A stretch of 64,000 bases of DNA from PSRJ01 sp963825305 (GTDB taxonomy: Bacteria; Acidobacteriota; Terriglobia; Bryobacterales; Bryobacteraceae). The notes beneath the pieces were generated by a model. The model did not search any database. It saw only the letters and a list, made by a program, of their open reading frames with translations, and was not told where the DNA came from. The position numbers were made by a program, and so were the translations under genes. The stretch covers positions 248,001-312,000 of the forward strand of contig CAWGTA010000001.1 of the NCBI GenBank assembly GCA_963825305.1, written 5' to 3'. Shown piece after piece: positions 8,595 through 19,901 of the stretch; position 1 is the stretch's first letter, and every line of letters starts with the position of its first letter.

Positions 8595-10648
8595 ATGGCT
8601 GACTTGGTAAAGCTGACGATTGACGGCCGCGAGGTGCACGCCGCGCCCGGAACGCTGGTGATCGACGCCGCCAAGCGCGAGGGCATCGAGGTCCCCGCGT
8701 TCTGCTATTACGAGGGCCTGAGCTTACAAGCCGCTTGCCGCATGTGCCTGGTGGAAATCGAAAAAACGCCGAAGCTGCAGACGGCGTGCACCGTGCCGGT
8801 GGCCGAAGGCATGGTGGTGCGAACGGAAACCAAGCAGGTGGCCGAAGCGCGCAAGTACATGCTGGAATACCTGCTCACCAACCATCCGCTGGATTGCCCG
8901 GTGTGCGACAAGGGCGGCGAGTGCGAACTGCAGGACATGACCTTCCGCTACGGGGTGGGCGAGAGCCGCTTCACCGAAGAGAAGGTCCACACGCCGGAGA
9001 AGCAATTTTCTCCGGTGGTCTTCTTCGACGCGCCGCGCTGCATCCTGTGCTACCGCTGCGTTCGCATCTGCGATGAAGGCATGGGCGTCAAGGCGCTGGG
9101 CGTGATCAACCGCGGCGTCGTTTCCGAGATCGCGCCGAACCACGGCGACCATTTGGAATGCGACGAGTGCGGCGCGTGTATCGACATCTGTCCGGTGGGC
9201 GCACTCACCAGCGGAGCCTATCGCTACCAGACACGGCCGTGGGAGATGACCCACGTGGGAACGATCTGCACGCATTGCGCGGATGGCTGCAAGACCACGC
9301 TGGGCACGCGCAACGACCGCATCATCCGCGGGAACAATCGCGACCACTCGGGCATCAACGGCGAGTTTCTGTGCATCAAGGGCCGCTACGGCTTCGATTT
9401 CTACGATCATCCCGACCGGCTGCAAGCGCCGCTGGTGCGGGTGAACGGCAAACTCGAAGAAGCCTCGTGGGCCGAGGCCTTGCAAGTGGTGGCGCAGAAG
9501 TTCAACCAGACGCTGGCCGATGGCGGCACGTTTGGCGTGATCGGCTCCAACCACACCACCAACGAAGAAAATTTCTACTTGCAGAAGTTCGCGCGCGAAG
9601 TCCTGCGCACCAACAATGTCGATCACCACCGCACGGGTGATGTGGTGACGCTGCTCGATGCGCTCAGTGGGAAGAGCGGCAAACTGGCGACTGTAGCCGA
9701 CCTCTACGAAGGAAAAGCGATGCTGGTAGTGGGCGCAGACCTGGCGCTGGAGCATCCGCTGCTCTCCTATCAGATCCGCGCCAATTACCGGCACCACCAG
9801 GCGCACGTCTACGCCGTCACGCCGGGGCCGGTGCGCGAAGATAATTATGCCGCCGCCATTGTGCGCGGCGCTGACTACGAATCGCTGCGCGCGAAACTCA
9901 AGGCCGAGCCGGAGCTGGTCATCCTGTTCGACGATTCCATCAAGGGCAAGGATGTTGGCAAGCTGGTGGACTTCGGCGAGTCGCTGGGAATCCCGGTGAA
10001 GTATATTTGCCTGGTGGATTATTCCAACTCGCGCGGCGCGGTCGATATGGGGCTGACGCCGGAACTGCTCCCGGGCTATCACCCGTCCGGGCAGCCCGGC
10101 ATGCACCTCCACGAAATGGTGGCGGCGGATTTGAGCGTGCTGTGGGTAGTCGGTTCGAATCCTTTTAAAAAGGGAGTGCCGCGCAAAGCCGGATTCCTGC
10201 TGGTCCAGGACATGTTTCTGACCGAGACGGCGCAGCAGGCGGATGTGGTTCTCCCCGCGGCCTGCGCTTATGAAAAGACCGGCACCATCACCAACGTCAC
10301 CGGCGAGGTGCAGCGCTTGAAGCGCGCGGTGAACACCATGGGCGCGAAGCCTGATCTGGAGATTATGGGTTTCATCGCGCGCGATATGGGGGTGGCGGGC
10401 GCGCTTGGCCCGTGGAAGCCGGATGTGGTGTTCGAAGAGATCCGCAACCACGTGCGCGGCTATCAGATTTCGGCGCCGGTGATCGCCACCGGAGGCGCTG
10501 CGCAAACTATGCCGCTCAACGGACGCATCCCCGTGGAAAGCCGCCCCGACCTGGTCGCGTCCGATCACAACGGGCTGTTCGCTTCGGGAACCCTGGGGCG
10601 CTATTCTAAGGTACTGAACTCCGTCATAGAAAGTCGCACAACCCGCTA

Positions 10649-10649
<1 letters not shown>
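8595..10649 (+). CDS. nuoG: NADH-quinone oxidoreductase subunit G
   Basis: The 75 kDa iron-sulfur subunit, 684 residues. In order: [2Fe-2S] ferredoxin domain with CRMCLVE; the His-Cys3 site in HPLDCPVCDKGGECELQD; two 4Fe-4S motifs, CILCYRCVRIC and CDECGACIDICPVG; then an N7-type motif CTHCADGC plus a Cys about 27 residues on (GEFLCIKGR). After this comes a molybdopterin-oxidoreductase-like domain that lacks a cofactor in this family. The N7 site, lost in many complex I lineages, is kept here. Its stop overlaps the nuoH start by one base (TAATG). Confidence 0.97.
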
Positions 10650-11830
<1,181 letters not shown>

Positions 11831-12331
11831 ATGGACGTCATTCTCTTCCTGATCTTCGCGATTATCGCGGTGGTAGCGGCCATCAACGTGGTCGTGCAGA
11901 CGCATCCCATTTCGAGCGCCGTGTCACTCATCGGCGTGATGGGCGCGCTGGCGGTTCTCTATCTGCTGCTGGGCGCCGAATTCATTGCCGCGGCGCAGGT
12001 GATCGTTTATGCGGGCGCGGTCATGGTGCTGTTCATCTTCGTGATCATGCTGCTCAACGCCGGGGCGGAAGCCAAGCGCGGCCGCTCTTATATGGTGCAA
12101 GTGCTGGGCGTGCCGCTGCTGATTGCGCTGCTGGGCCTGCTGGCGTTTTTCGTCGAGCGCCTCTTCCCCCAAAACGTTTCCGTGCATTTCGGCGGCTTCA
12201 CGGGCGGCAACGCGAAGGCGGTTGGCCAAGCGCTGTTTACTACCTACCTGCTGCCCTTTGAAGTGGTCTCGCTGTTGATCCTGATCGCAATCCTGGGCGC
12301 CATCGTTCTGGCGCGAAAGGAAATGGACTAG
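11831..12331 (+). CDS. nuoJ: NADH-quinone oxidoreductase subunit J
   Basis: ND6-family membrane subunit, 166 residues, five predicted helices. Conserved GAEFIAAAQVIVYAGAVMVL around residues 48-68 contains the pi-bulge tyrosine/glycine region, followed by FVIMLLN. It ends in LARKEMD. nuoK begins at the next base. Confidence 0.96.
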   Translation: MDVILFLIFAIIAVVAAINVVVQTHPISSAVSLIGVMGALAVLYLLLGAEFIAAAQVIVYAGAVMVLFIFVIMLLNAGAEAKRGRSYMVQVLGVPLLIALLGLLAFFVERLFPQNVSVHFGGFTGGNAKAVGQALFTTYLLPFEVVSLLILIAILGAIVLARKEMD

Positions 12332-12643
12332 ATGATGACGGCCGTTCCGATTTCCTGGTATCTCACTCTGAGCGCCATTCTCTTCGTGCTGGGCGTGGCC
12401 GGGTTTCTGTTCCGCCACAGCATCATCACGGTGTTCATGTCGATTGAGCTGATGCTCAATGCCGTGAACCTGAGTTTCGTCACGTTCTCCTACCAGTACA
12501 AACAGGTGAACGGCCACCTGTTCACGTTCTTCGTTATGGTGGTGGCGGCGGCGGAAGCAGCCGTGGGACTGGCCATCATTCTGACGGTGTTCAAGAATCG
12601 CTCGACGCTGAATATTGATGAAGTGGATTCGATGAAGAACTAA
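12332..12643 (+). CDS. nuoK: NADH-quinone oxidoreductase subunit K
   Basis: ND4L-family proton-channel subunit of 103 residues with three helices. Membrane glutamates are visible in SIELMLNAVNL (helix 2) and VAAAEAAVGLAI (helix 3), both needed for proton transfer. A 309-bp repeat-filled gap, much larger than the other gaps in the operon, separates it from nuoL. Confidence 0.97.
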   Translation: MMTAVPISWYLTLSAILFVLGVAGFLFRHSIITVFMSIELMLNAVNLSFVTFSYQYKQVNGHLFTFFVMVVAAAEAAVGLAIILTVFKNRSTLNIDEVDSMKN

Positions 12644-12651
12644 GAATATGA

Positions 12652-12945
12652 TCACCGCAGAGACGCCGAGACGCAGAGTTCTAAGAATAAGAGCGCCGGA
12701 GAAGGTTGGGAACGACGTCCGCTTTGTCGGGTTGGCGCGCAGAGGGAGCAGAGGGAACAAGTGCTCGACCAAGGTTTCCGTTGAAGATCGCCAGAAGAAA
12801 CCGAACCCGTTGCAAAGATCTGTTCCACCACTTGTTCCCTCTGCTCCCTCTGCGCGCCAACCTCATGGAACAATGAAGGCCCACAAACGCTGTAGGCCCG
12901 CCGAAGCCCTAATGTATTCTCTGCGTCTCTGCGTCTCTGCGGTGA
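12652..12945. repeat. 300-bp inverted-repeat element between nuoK and nuoL
   Basis: The terminal arms 12652-12678 and 12919-12945 are 27-nt inverted repeats with one mismatch (TCACCGCAGAGACG... against ...CTCTGCGGTGA). A second pair of inverted arms lies inside (12731-12761 and 12830-12861, with GGCGCGCAGAGGGAGCAGAG). The whole unit can fold into one long hairpin. The right half recurs at 21185-21295. No credible coding sequence is inside. It is probably a MITE-like non-coding element. Confidence 0.8.
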
Positions 12946-12952
12946 ACATCTA

Positions 12953-14806
12953 ATGCAACTCTGGCTCATACCTCTCCTCCCGTTCGCCGGCTTCGTGATC
13001 AACGGCGTCTTCGGCAGACGCTTTTCCAAAGCGTTGGTGAATCTCTTCGCCATCGGCAGCGTGGTCCTTTCGTTTGCCTGGGTGCTCAAGACCATCTTCG
13101 GCCTGGGCGATCTGAACGCCCCCTACATCGAGCACTATTACACCTGGATCCAGAGCGGCGCGTTTAACGTCGGCGTCGATTTCGCGGTGGACCGGCTCAC
13201 CGTCGTCATGCTGCTGGTGGTCACCGGCATCGGTTCGCTGATCCACATCTACTCCATCGGCTACATGGCGCACGAGCATGGGCCGCACTACGGCGGATAC
13301 TACCGGTTTTTCGCGTACCTGAACCTGTTCATGTTCTTCATGCTGGTGCTGGTGCTGGCGCAGAATTTCCTGGTGCTGTTTGTGGGCTGGGAAGGCGTGG
13401 GGTTGTGCAGCTACCTGCTCATTGGGTTTTACTTCGACAAACAGTTCGCCACCAATGCCGGCAACAAGGCGTTCATCGTCAACCGCATTGGCGACTTCGG
13501 CTTCTCACTGGCGATGTTCTATATCGTCAAGACGTTCGGTACGCTGGATTTCGGCGCGGTCTTCCAGAAGGCGCCCAGCGCGTCTCAAGACGTTCTTAAT
13601 GTGATCGGAATCCTGCTGATGGTTGGTGCTGCCGGTAAGTCGGCGCAAATTCCGTTGTATGTGTGGCTCCCCGACGCCATGGCCGGCCCCACGCCAGTGT
13701 CCGCGCTGATCCATGCCGCGACCATGGTCACCGCGGGCGTTTATATGACGGCGCGGTCCTGGCCCATCTACACGCACGCGCCTGTGGCCATGGAAGTGAT
13801 CGCGCTGATCGGCATCGCCACCGCGTTCTTCGCCGCCACCATCGGCATCACGCAGAACGACATCAAGAAAGTCTTCGCCTACTCCACAGTTTCGCAGTTG
13901 GGATACATGTTCGTGGGCGTTGGTGTCGGCGCGTTTTCCGCGGGTATCTGGCACCTGGTCACGCATGCTTTCTTCAAGGCTCTGCTCTTCCTCGGTTCCG
14001 GCGCCGTAATCCATGCGCTCTCGGGCGAGCAGGACCTGCGCAACATGGGCGGCTTGCGGAAGAAGATTCCCTGGACGTTCTGGACGATGATGTGCGCGGG
14101 TGTGGCCATCGCGGGCGTCCCGCCGTTTTCCGGCTTCTATAGCAAAGACGCCATTCTGCTGGCGGCGTATCACCACGCCCCCTGGATGTACTGGCTGGGC
14201 ACCCTCACTGCCGGCATCACGGCGTTCTATGTATTCCGCGCCATGTTCCTGGCGTTCTTCGGCGAGTACCGCGGCCATGAACATCCACACGAGAACCCGC
14301 CGGTGATGATGATCCCGCTGACGATTCTGGCGTTGCTTTCTTTAGGCGGCGGCATACTGTTCAAAGTCCCGACCTTCCTGTCGTCGGTGTTTCCGCCAAT
14401 CGAAGAAGGCGAAGATTTCACGCTGGTGGCCATCTCTGTGGCGGCGGGCCTCTTGGGAATTTTCATCGCCTACGTGATGTACGTGGCCAAGCCGGCCATG
14501 GCCGATTCGCTGGCCGGCAGCATGAAGGGCCTGTACACGCTGGTCTACAACAAGTACTTCGTCGACGAACTCTACGACGCAACGATTGTGAACCCGACTG
14601 TGGAAGGTTCCCGCCTCGTACTCTGGAAAGGCATGGACGCTGGATTGATTGACGGAATCGTGAACGGAATCGGAGCCCGCTCGAAGGATGTGGGCGGCGT
14701 CTTGCGCCTGCTGCAGTCCGGCAACATCCGCAGCTACGCGGCCTGGGTACTGTTCGGCTCGGTGGTGTTGATCATCGCGATGGGCATGGCGGGAGGCATC
14801 CGATGA
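12953..14806 (+). CDS. nuoL: NADH-quinone oxidoreductase subunit L
   Basis: ND5-family antiporter-like subunit, 617 residues, at the far end of the membrane arm. Core motifs: FVGWEGVGLCSYLLIGFY (channel glutamate), LPDAMAGPTPVSALIHAATMVTAG, and HAFFKALLFLGSGAVIH. A C-terminal region after residue 500 corresponds to the lateral helix and anchor. It overlaps nuoM by 4 bp (ATGA). Confidence 0.97.
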   Translation: MQLWLIPLLPFAGFVINGVFGRRFSKALVNLFAIGSVVLSFAWVLKTIFGLGDLNAPYIEHYYTWIQSGAFNVGVDFAVDRLTVVMLLVVTGIGSLIHIYSIGYMAHEHGPHYGGYYRFFAYLNLFMFFMLVLVLAQNFLVLFVGWEGVGLCSYLLIGFYFDKQFATNAGNKAFIVNRIGDFGFSLAMFYIVKTFGTLDFGAVFQKAPSASQDVLNVIGILLMVGAAGKSAQIPLYVWLPDAMAGPTPVSALIHAATMVTAGVYMTARSWPIYTHAPVAMEVIALIGIATAFFAATIGITQNDIKKVFAYSTVSQLGYMFVGVGVGAFSAGIWHLVTHAFFKALLFLGSGAVIHALSGEQDLRNMGGLRKKIPWTFWTMMCAGVAIAGVPPFSGFYSKDAILLAAYHHAPWMYWLGTLTAGITAFYVFRAMFLAFFGEYRGHEHPHENPPVMMIPLTILALLSLGGGILFKVPTFLSSVFPPIEEGEDFTLVAISVAAGLLGIFIAYVMYVAKPAMADSLAGSMKGLYTLVYNKYFVDELYDATIVNPTVEGSRLVLWKGMDAGLIDGIVNGIGARSKDVGGVLRLLQSGNIRSYAAWVLFGSVVLIIAMGMAGGIR

Positions 14807-16332
14807 ATCTGTTGAGCGTGGTCTTCTTTCTACCGCTCGTCGGGTTCCTGATCGCGCTGGCGATTCCGCGCTCTTCCGAGCACGGCAGCCGTACTTGGGC
14901 CCTCGCCATTTCGCTAGTGATTTTCGTCGTTTCGATCGGCCTGCCGCTCACCTTCGATCGCGGCCTCACGGGTGAACAGTTCAGCATCGATGTGCCATGG
15001 ATCGCCTCGCCGTCGATCCACTTCTACATCGCAGCGGATGGCGTCAGCCTGTGGCTGGTGCTGCTTTCCACCTTTCTGACGCCCATCTGCGTGCTGATCT
15101 CCTGGAACTACATCAAGAACCGCGTTAAGGAGTTCTACGCCTTTCTGCTGTTGCTTGAATTCGGCTTGATCGGCGTGTTCATCGCGCAGGATCTGTTTCT
15201 GTTTTACGTATTTTGGGAAGTCTCACTCATCCCCATGTATTTTCTGGTGGGCATCTGGGGTCACGATCGCCGCATCTACGCCGCGGTGAAATTCTTCCTC
15301 TACACTTTCGCCGGTTCGGTGCTCATGCTGGTGGCCATCATCTACCTGTACAACCGCGCCGGCACGTTCAGCTACCCCGCCATTCTGCAGATGCTATCGA
15401 GCGGCCGGCTGATGTTTGCCCCCGGCGAGCAATTGCTCCTGTTCCTGGCGTTCTTCGTCGCGTTCGCCATCAAGGTACCTCTGTTCCCGCTGCACACCTG
15501 GCTCCCCGACGCGCACGTGGAAGCGCCGTCGGCCGGTTCTGTGATGCTCGCCTCCGTCATGCTGAAGATGGGGACGTTCGGAATCCTGCACTACTGCCTG
15601 CCCCTGTTTCCCAGTGCCGCGCGAACCTGCGCGCCGTGGATCGTGGTGCTGGCCATCATCGGGATTGTCTACGGAGCTTTGGTTTCCCTGGTGCAGCCTA
15701 ATATGAAGAAGCTGGTGGCGTACTCGTCGGTAAGCCATCTGGGGTTCGTCGTACTGGGCATCTTTTCCTTCACGCAACTGGGCCTCGATGGCGCGGTGTA
15801 CCAGATGCTGAACCACGGAATCTCGACGGGCGCGCTGTTCGTTCTAGTGGGCCTGTTATACGAGCGCAATCATTCGCTGGCCATCGCCGATTATGGCGGT
15901 GTTGCAACCGCGGCTCCCTGGCTTTCCACGGTATTTCTGATCACCACGCTGGCCAGCATCGGCCTGCCCACGCTCAACAATTTCGTTGGCGAGTTCATGG
16001 TTCTGCAGGGCACCGCGATTACCAACTTTACGTGGACGGTCTTCGCGTCCCTAGGGGTTATTCTCTCCGCCTGCTACATGCTGTGGCTCTACCAGCGCGT
16101 CTTCTACGGCGAGGTGAGTGAGAACGTCCGCCGCCATATCCCCGACCTGAACCCGCGCGAATGGGCCGTGGTAATCCCGCTGATCGCCATGATGGTGTGG
16201 ATGGGCGTCTACCCGCAGAGCTTCCTTCCGCCGGTGAGCAAGGCCACGGCGCGCGTGCTCGATCAAACCCAGGTGAACGTGCCATTCCGGGTCGAGTTGC
16301 CGCGCAAAGTGGAGGTGGCTCGTGCCCACTAG
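14803..16332 (+). CDS. nuoM: NADH-quinone oxidoreductase subunit M
   Basis: ND4-family antiporter-like subunit, 509 residues, about 14 helices. Seen: FYVFWEVSLIPMYFLVGIWG (channel glutamate), LPLHTWLPDAHVEAPSAGSV-type motif, and KKLVAYSSVSHLGFV. Full length. Its 3' end overlaps the nuoN start by 11 bp. Confidence 0.97.
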   Translation: MNLLSVVFFLPLVGFLIALAIPRSSEHGSRTWALAISLVIFVVSIGLPLTFDRGLTGEQFSIDVPWIASPSIHFYIAADGVSLWLVLLSTFLTPICVLISWNYIKNRVKEFYAFLLLLEFGLIGVFIAQDLFLFYVFWEVSLIPMYFLVGIWGHDRRIYAAVKFFLYTFAGSVLMLVAIIYLYNRAGTFSYPAILQMLSSGRLMFAPGEQLLLFLAFFVAFAIKVPLFPLHTWLPDAHVEAPSAGSVMLASVMLKMGTFGILHYCLPLFPSAARTCAPWIVVLAIIGIVYGALVSLVQPNMKKLVAYSSVSHLGFVVLGIFSFTQLGLDGAVYQMLNHGISTGALFVLVGLLYERNHSLAIADYGGVATAAPWLSTVFLITTLASIGLPTLNNFVGEFMVLQGTAITNFTWTVFASLGVILSACYMLWLYQRVFYGEVSENVRRHIPDLNPREWAVVIPLIAMMVWMGVYPQSFLPPVSKATARVLDQTQVNVPFRVELPRKVEVARAH

Positions 16333-17785
16333 CGCGATCTTCAACGCCGGCGACATGATCCGGTTTCTGCCGGAGATCATTCTCACGGTGATGGGCACGT
16401 TCTTAATGGTGCTTGATCCGCTGCTCAATCGCCGCTCTTCGAGCGTGTTCGGCATGCTGAGCCTGTTTGCCCTGGTTGCGGCGCTGGCGGGTTCGGTATT
16501 GGCCTACTCGCAAGCCGGCCCGGCGTTCGGCGGCATGCTGATCGTGGATGGCTTCGCTACGTTCTTCCGCGTACTGGTAATCGTGGTGGGGATCCTGACC
16601 ATTCTCCCGTCCTTCGGCTTTCTGGCCCGGCAGGATGCGGAGACCAGCGAGTATCATGCGCTGCTGCTGTTCTCGATCGCCGGCCAGTGTGTGATGGTTT
16701 CCGCCAACGAGTTGATCATGATCTTCATCGGCCTGGAGATCTCTTCGATCGCGAGCTATGTGCTGGCCGGGTATTTGCGCGACGACAAGCGCGCCAACGA
16801 AGCCTCGCTGAAGTATTTCCTGCTGGGCTCATTCGCCACGGGCTTTTTCCTGTATGGCGTGGCGCTCATCTACGGCGCCACCGGAAGTGTCAACCTGTCG
16901 GCGGTGCGGGCCGCGGTTACGAGCGTGAATGCGCCTTCCCCGGCTTTCGTCGGCGTGGCTGCGGCGCTCATGTTTGTAGGGCTCGCGTTCAAGGTGTCAG
17001 CCTCTCCGTTCCAGATCTGGGCGCCGGACGTCTACCAGGGCGCACCCACGCCGGTGTCCGGTTTTCTTTCGGCGGGCCCGAAAGCGGCGGCGTTTGCGAT
17101 TTTCCTGCGCATCTTTATGACGGCCCTGGAGCCGCTCGGCAACAGTTGGGTGCCCCTGGTTTGGGTCTCGGCGCTCCTCTCGATGACCATCGGAAACTTC
17201 GCCGCGCTCCTGCAATCCAACGTCAAACGCCTGCTAGCCTACAGTTCCATCGCACATGCCGGCTACGTGATGGTGGCGCTGACGGCGCGCTCCGAAATTG
17301 GTACCGCGGCGGCCATGTTCTACCTGGCGGCATATGCCTTCATGAACATCGGAGCGTTCGCAGTGGTGAGCCATCTGTCCGGCCGGGGCGAACGCTATCA
17401 GAGCGTGGACGATTTTGCAGGCCTCGCCCAGAAGCAGCCGATGACGGCCGCTATGCTAACGATTTTCCTGCTTTCGCTGATCGGGGTACCGCTCACTGGA
17501 GGCTTCTTCGGTAAGTTTTACATCTTCAAAGCCGCCCTGGAATCGCACCTGGTTTGGCTGACGGTGCTAGGCCTGCTCAACAGCGCGGTGGCGGCGTATT
17601 ACTACCTGCGCATCCTGGTGATGATGTACATGCACGAACCGAGTGAAGCCGCGACGAATGCCGAACCCCTGTCACCCGGCCTGAGCGCTGCGCTGATTCT
17701 GCCGGCCCTCGGGACGCTGTTTTTGGGCATTTTCCCCTCGTGGGTGCTGGACTTCGCAGGGAAATCTTCGAATCTGGTGAAGTAA
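16322..17785 (+). CDS. nuoN: NADH-quinone oxidoreductase subunit N
   Basis: ND2-family antiporter-like subunit, 487 residues. Motifs: FIGLEISSIASYVLAGY, IWAPDVYQGAPTPVSGFLS, and KRLLAYSSIAHAGYV. GTG start at 16322 inside nuoM; an ATG at 16354 would give a shorter start. It is the last gene of the operon. The 136 bp that follow hold no clear terminator hairpin. Confidence 0.97.
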   Translation: MPTSAIFNAGDMIRFLPEIILTVMGTFLMVLDPLLNRRSSSVFGMLSLFALVAALAGSVLAYSQAGPAFGGMLIVDGFATFFRVLVIVVGILTILPSFGFLARQDAETSEYHALLLFSIAGQCVMVSANELIMIFIGLEISSIASYVLAGYLRDDKRANEASLKYFLLGSFATGFFLYGVALIYGATGSVNLSAVRAAVTSVNAPSPAFVGVAAALMFVGLAFKVSASPFQIWAPDVYQGAPTPVSGFLSAGPKAAAFAIFLRIFMTALEPLGNSWVPLVWVSALLSMTIGNFAALLQSNVKRLLAYSSIAHAGYVMVALTARSEIGTAAAMFYLAAYAFMNIGAFAVVSHLSGRGERYQSVDDFAGLAQKQPMTAAMLTIFLLSLIGVPLTGGFFGKFYIFKAALESHLVWLTVLGLLNSAVAAYYYLRILVMMYMHEPSEAATNAEPLSPGLSAALILPALGTLFLGIFPSWVLDFAGKSSNLVK

Positions 17786-17921
17786 AACACACACGACCTT
17801 GGGCAGAGATCCCTACATTGTTAGCGAACACTCCCGATTCCACAGATAATCGTTAGCGTTCGCACGGAGCTCGCTATTGATGGCAGCCTCAGTGCTCTCA
17901 ATAAGGGAGGAGGCTGCTTCC

Positions 17922-18233
17922 ATGACTTCTACGAACCTTATAGATTGCAGGACTCTGGCTCAAGGGTCTCTGATCGACGTGGAGACTAAGAGCCGCCACT
18001 ACCGGATCGAATGTCTAGCTGGAAACTCGATCCGCATTTCGGGCCATCCCGATTATTGCCCCAATCCGGTGGCGGCGCAGTTGCAGGGCTCTGTCGATGA
18101 GAACGGCCGCTTAGGATCGGGAGTCATCGGACGCGGGATGCGTCTTGTTGTGCTTTTGAAGAATGAGAACCGTCCGATTACGACCTCGAAAGTGTTGAAT
18201 GTTAGCGTCGACGAGGCTAAGCTCGACCGCTGA
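17922..18233 (+). CDS. small hypothetical protein
   Basis: 103-residue protein with no recognised family. The ATG at 17922 has a strong ribosome binding site (GGGAGGAGG, 8 nt upstream). The sequence is soluble and beta-rich in appearance, with a loosely repeated pattern of short strands and two Cys (DCRTL, IECLAG). It is monocistronic and convergent with the TPR gene; their stops are 1 bp apart once the TPR frameshift is corrected. Confidence 0.65.
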   Translation: MTSTNLIDCRTLAQGSLIDVETKSRHYRIECLAGNSIRISGHPDYCPNPVAAQLQGSVDENGRLGSGVIGRGMRLVVLLKNENRPITTSKVLNVSVDEAKLDR

Positions 18234-18234
18234 G

Positions 18235-19861
18235 CTACTGTGATTGCGCCGTCAGTTCCCGCGCCTTCGCCTGGTCTTCCGCCGCGCCCGTCTTTGTCCC
18301 CCGAGGCTCGCCGTGCGGCCGCGCGGTTCACATACGCGTTCGCGTATCCCGGAAAGAACTTGAGGGCTCGGTCAAAATCGGCGATCGCTTCTCCGTACTG
18401 CTTCAGTCGATAGTGCGCGAACCCCCGAGCGTTGTAAGCCTGCGCCAGCACCGGGTCGAGTTTCAGCGCTTCGGTGAGTTGCTTGATGGCTTCCGCGTAG
18501 TGCTCTTCCTGTAGAAGTTTGCGGCCGCGCGTGTGATAGGTGGATGCGTCGGCGGCTTCTTCGACCGGTGCTTTGATCGGCGCCGGAGCGGCGACCGCTG
18601 CGGCAGGCGGCGCGGCGGCGGATGTGTCCGGCAAGTGCAGAGATTCGGTCTCGGGCGCCGTCTCTTTGGCGCGCGCTTGCGCGATGATTTCGTCCACCTT
18701 GGCTTTGGCGGCGGCGGCCAGCCTCTTCGTGTCTTCGTTGGCCGGGTCGAGTCGCTGCGCCTGCTCCAGGTCGGCCAGCGCTTCATCGAAGCGGCCCAGC
18801 ATGTAGTACGCGTTGCCTCGCGCTTCCCATGCCATGGCGTAGCTGGGGTTTAGGCCGATGGCCGCGCTGCGGTCGGCCAACCCCTTGTCGTGCTGCCCGA
18901 GCAAATGATACGAACCGCCGCGCGCTACATACGCTTCGGCGTTCTTAGGATCGAGTTGCACGGCCTGGTCCCGGTCCGCCAGTGACTCGGCGTATTTCTG
19001 CATCCGCGTGTAGATTGTGCCACGGGCCAGGAAGAGCCGCGCATCTTTGGGATCGCGCTGGATGGCCTCGCTGAAATCGGCCAATGCGCCGTCATAGTCG
19101 GCCAGCCGTTCCTTGACGGCACCCCGCACACGGTAGGCGCGCACGTCGGCAGTATTGCGCTCCAGAGCGGCATTCAGGTCTTTGAGGGCGCGTTCGTTAT
19201 CACCAATCCCCGTGTAAGCCAGGGCGCGTTCCACGAAGACTTCCTCGTAGTCCGGCTTGCGGCTGATGCACAGGTCGAAATCGTCGATGGCGTCGCGGTA
19301 TTGGCCCAGGGCTGCCCGCGCCATGCCGCGGCCCTTGTACGGCTCCGGACTATCGAGCCGCAATTTGATCGCTTCGGTAAAATCCGGGATGGCCTTATCG
19401 TACTGACCCAGGGCGGCGTGAGCTGACCCGCGCGCGTTGAAGATCTCCGTGCGGCGCAGTTCCAGGTTGATGGCCGTGTCGAAATCATGGATAGCGCGCT
19501 CGTGCTGCTTCTGGGAAAGGAAGTAATTTCCACGCGCGGCGTAGCCTTGGGCATCCGCGGGTTGCAGCTCGACTGCGAGTTCCAGGTCGAGCAGGGCCTT
19601 AGCGGGATCGCCGGCTGCCAGGTAGTCGTTCCCGCGCGCGCGCAGTGCGGCCGCGTTCGAGTTGTCGGCTTGGTACGCTTCGGTATAAGCGGCGATGGCC
19701 TCGTCGCGATGGCCGAGTTCGTCCGCGCGGCGTCCGCGTTCGAAGGCCGCCTGCGATTTTTTTCGGTCGGGCTTCGCCTCCGCGCCGTGAGCCGCGAACA
19801 ACCAGGAGGAAGCCCCGGCGAGCAGCAGCAGCCGCGCCAGGCGGGCGAGTGAAGTACACAT
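18235..19861 (-). CDS. secreted TPR-repeat protein (frameshift near the 3' end)
   Basis: About 540 residues with an N-terminal signal (ARLLLLAGASSWLFAAHGAEA) and about 12 tetratricopeptide repeats of pattern A-x2-RG-x3-...-AI-x-DF-x2-AI-x-L-P. A Pro/Ala-rich linker near residues 395-430 splits the repeats. It probably acts as a periplasmic or surface protein-binding scaffold. As given, the frame runs on through nonsense-looking sequence to 18053, overlapping the convergent gene. Removing one base in the GCCGCGCCCG run at 18281-18290 gives a natural tail (AAEDQAKARELTAQSQ) and a stop at 18235. This is either a sequencing indel or a recent mutation. Confidence 0.85.
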
Positions 19862-19901
19862 CGACTTTCACACATAGTGTACACTCGGAAACCGGGAAAA
19901 C

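Noticed and set aside
12648..12953. 101-codon plus-strand frame between nuoK and nuoL
   Set aside because: It is the translated inverted-repeat element; both arms give repetitive text.
18053..18234. C-terminal extension of the TPR protein
   Set aside because: Out-of-family text running antisense through the convergent gene; explained by a one-base shift at 18281-18290.
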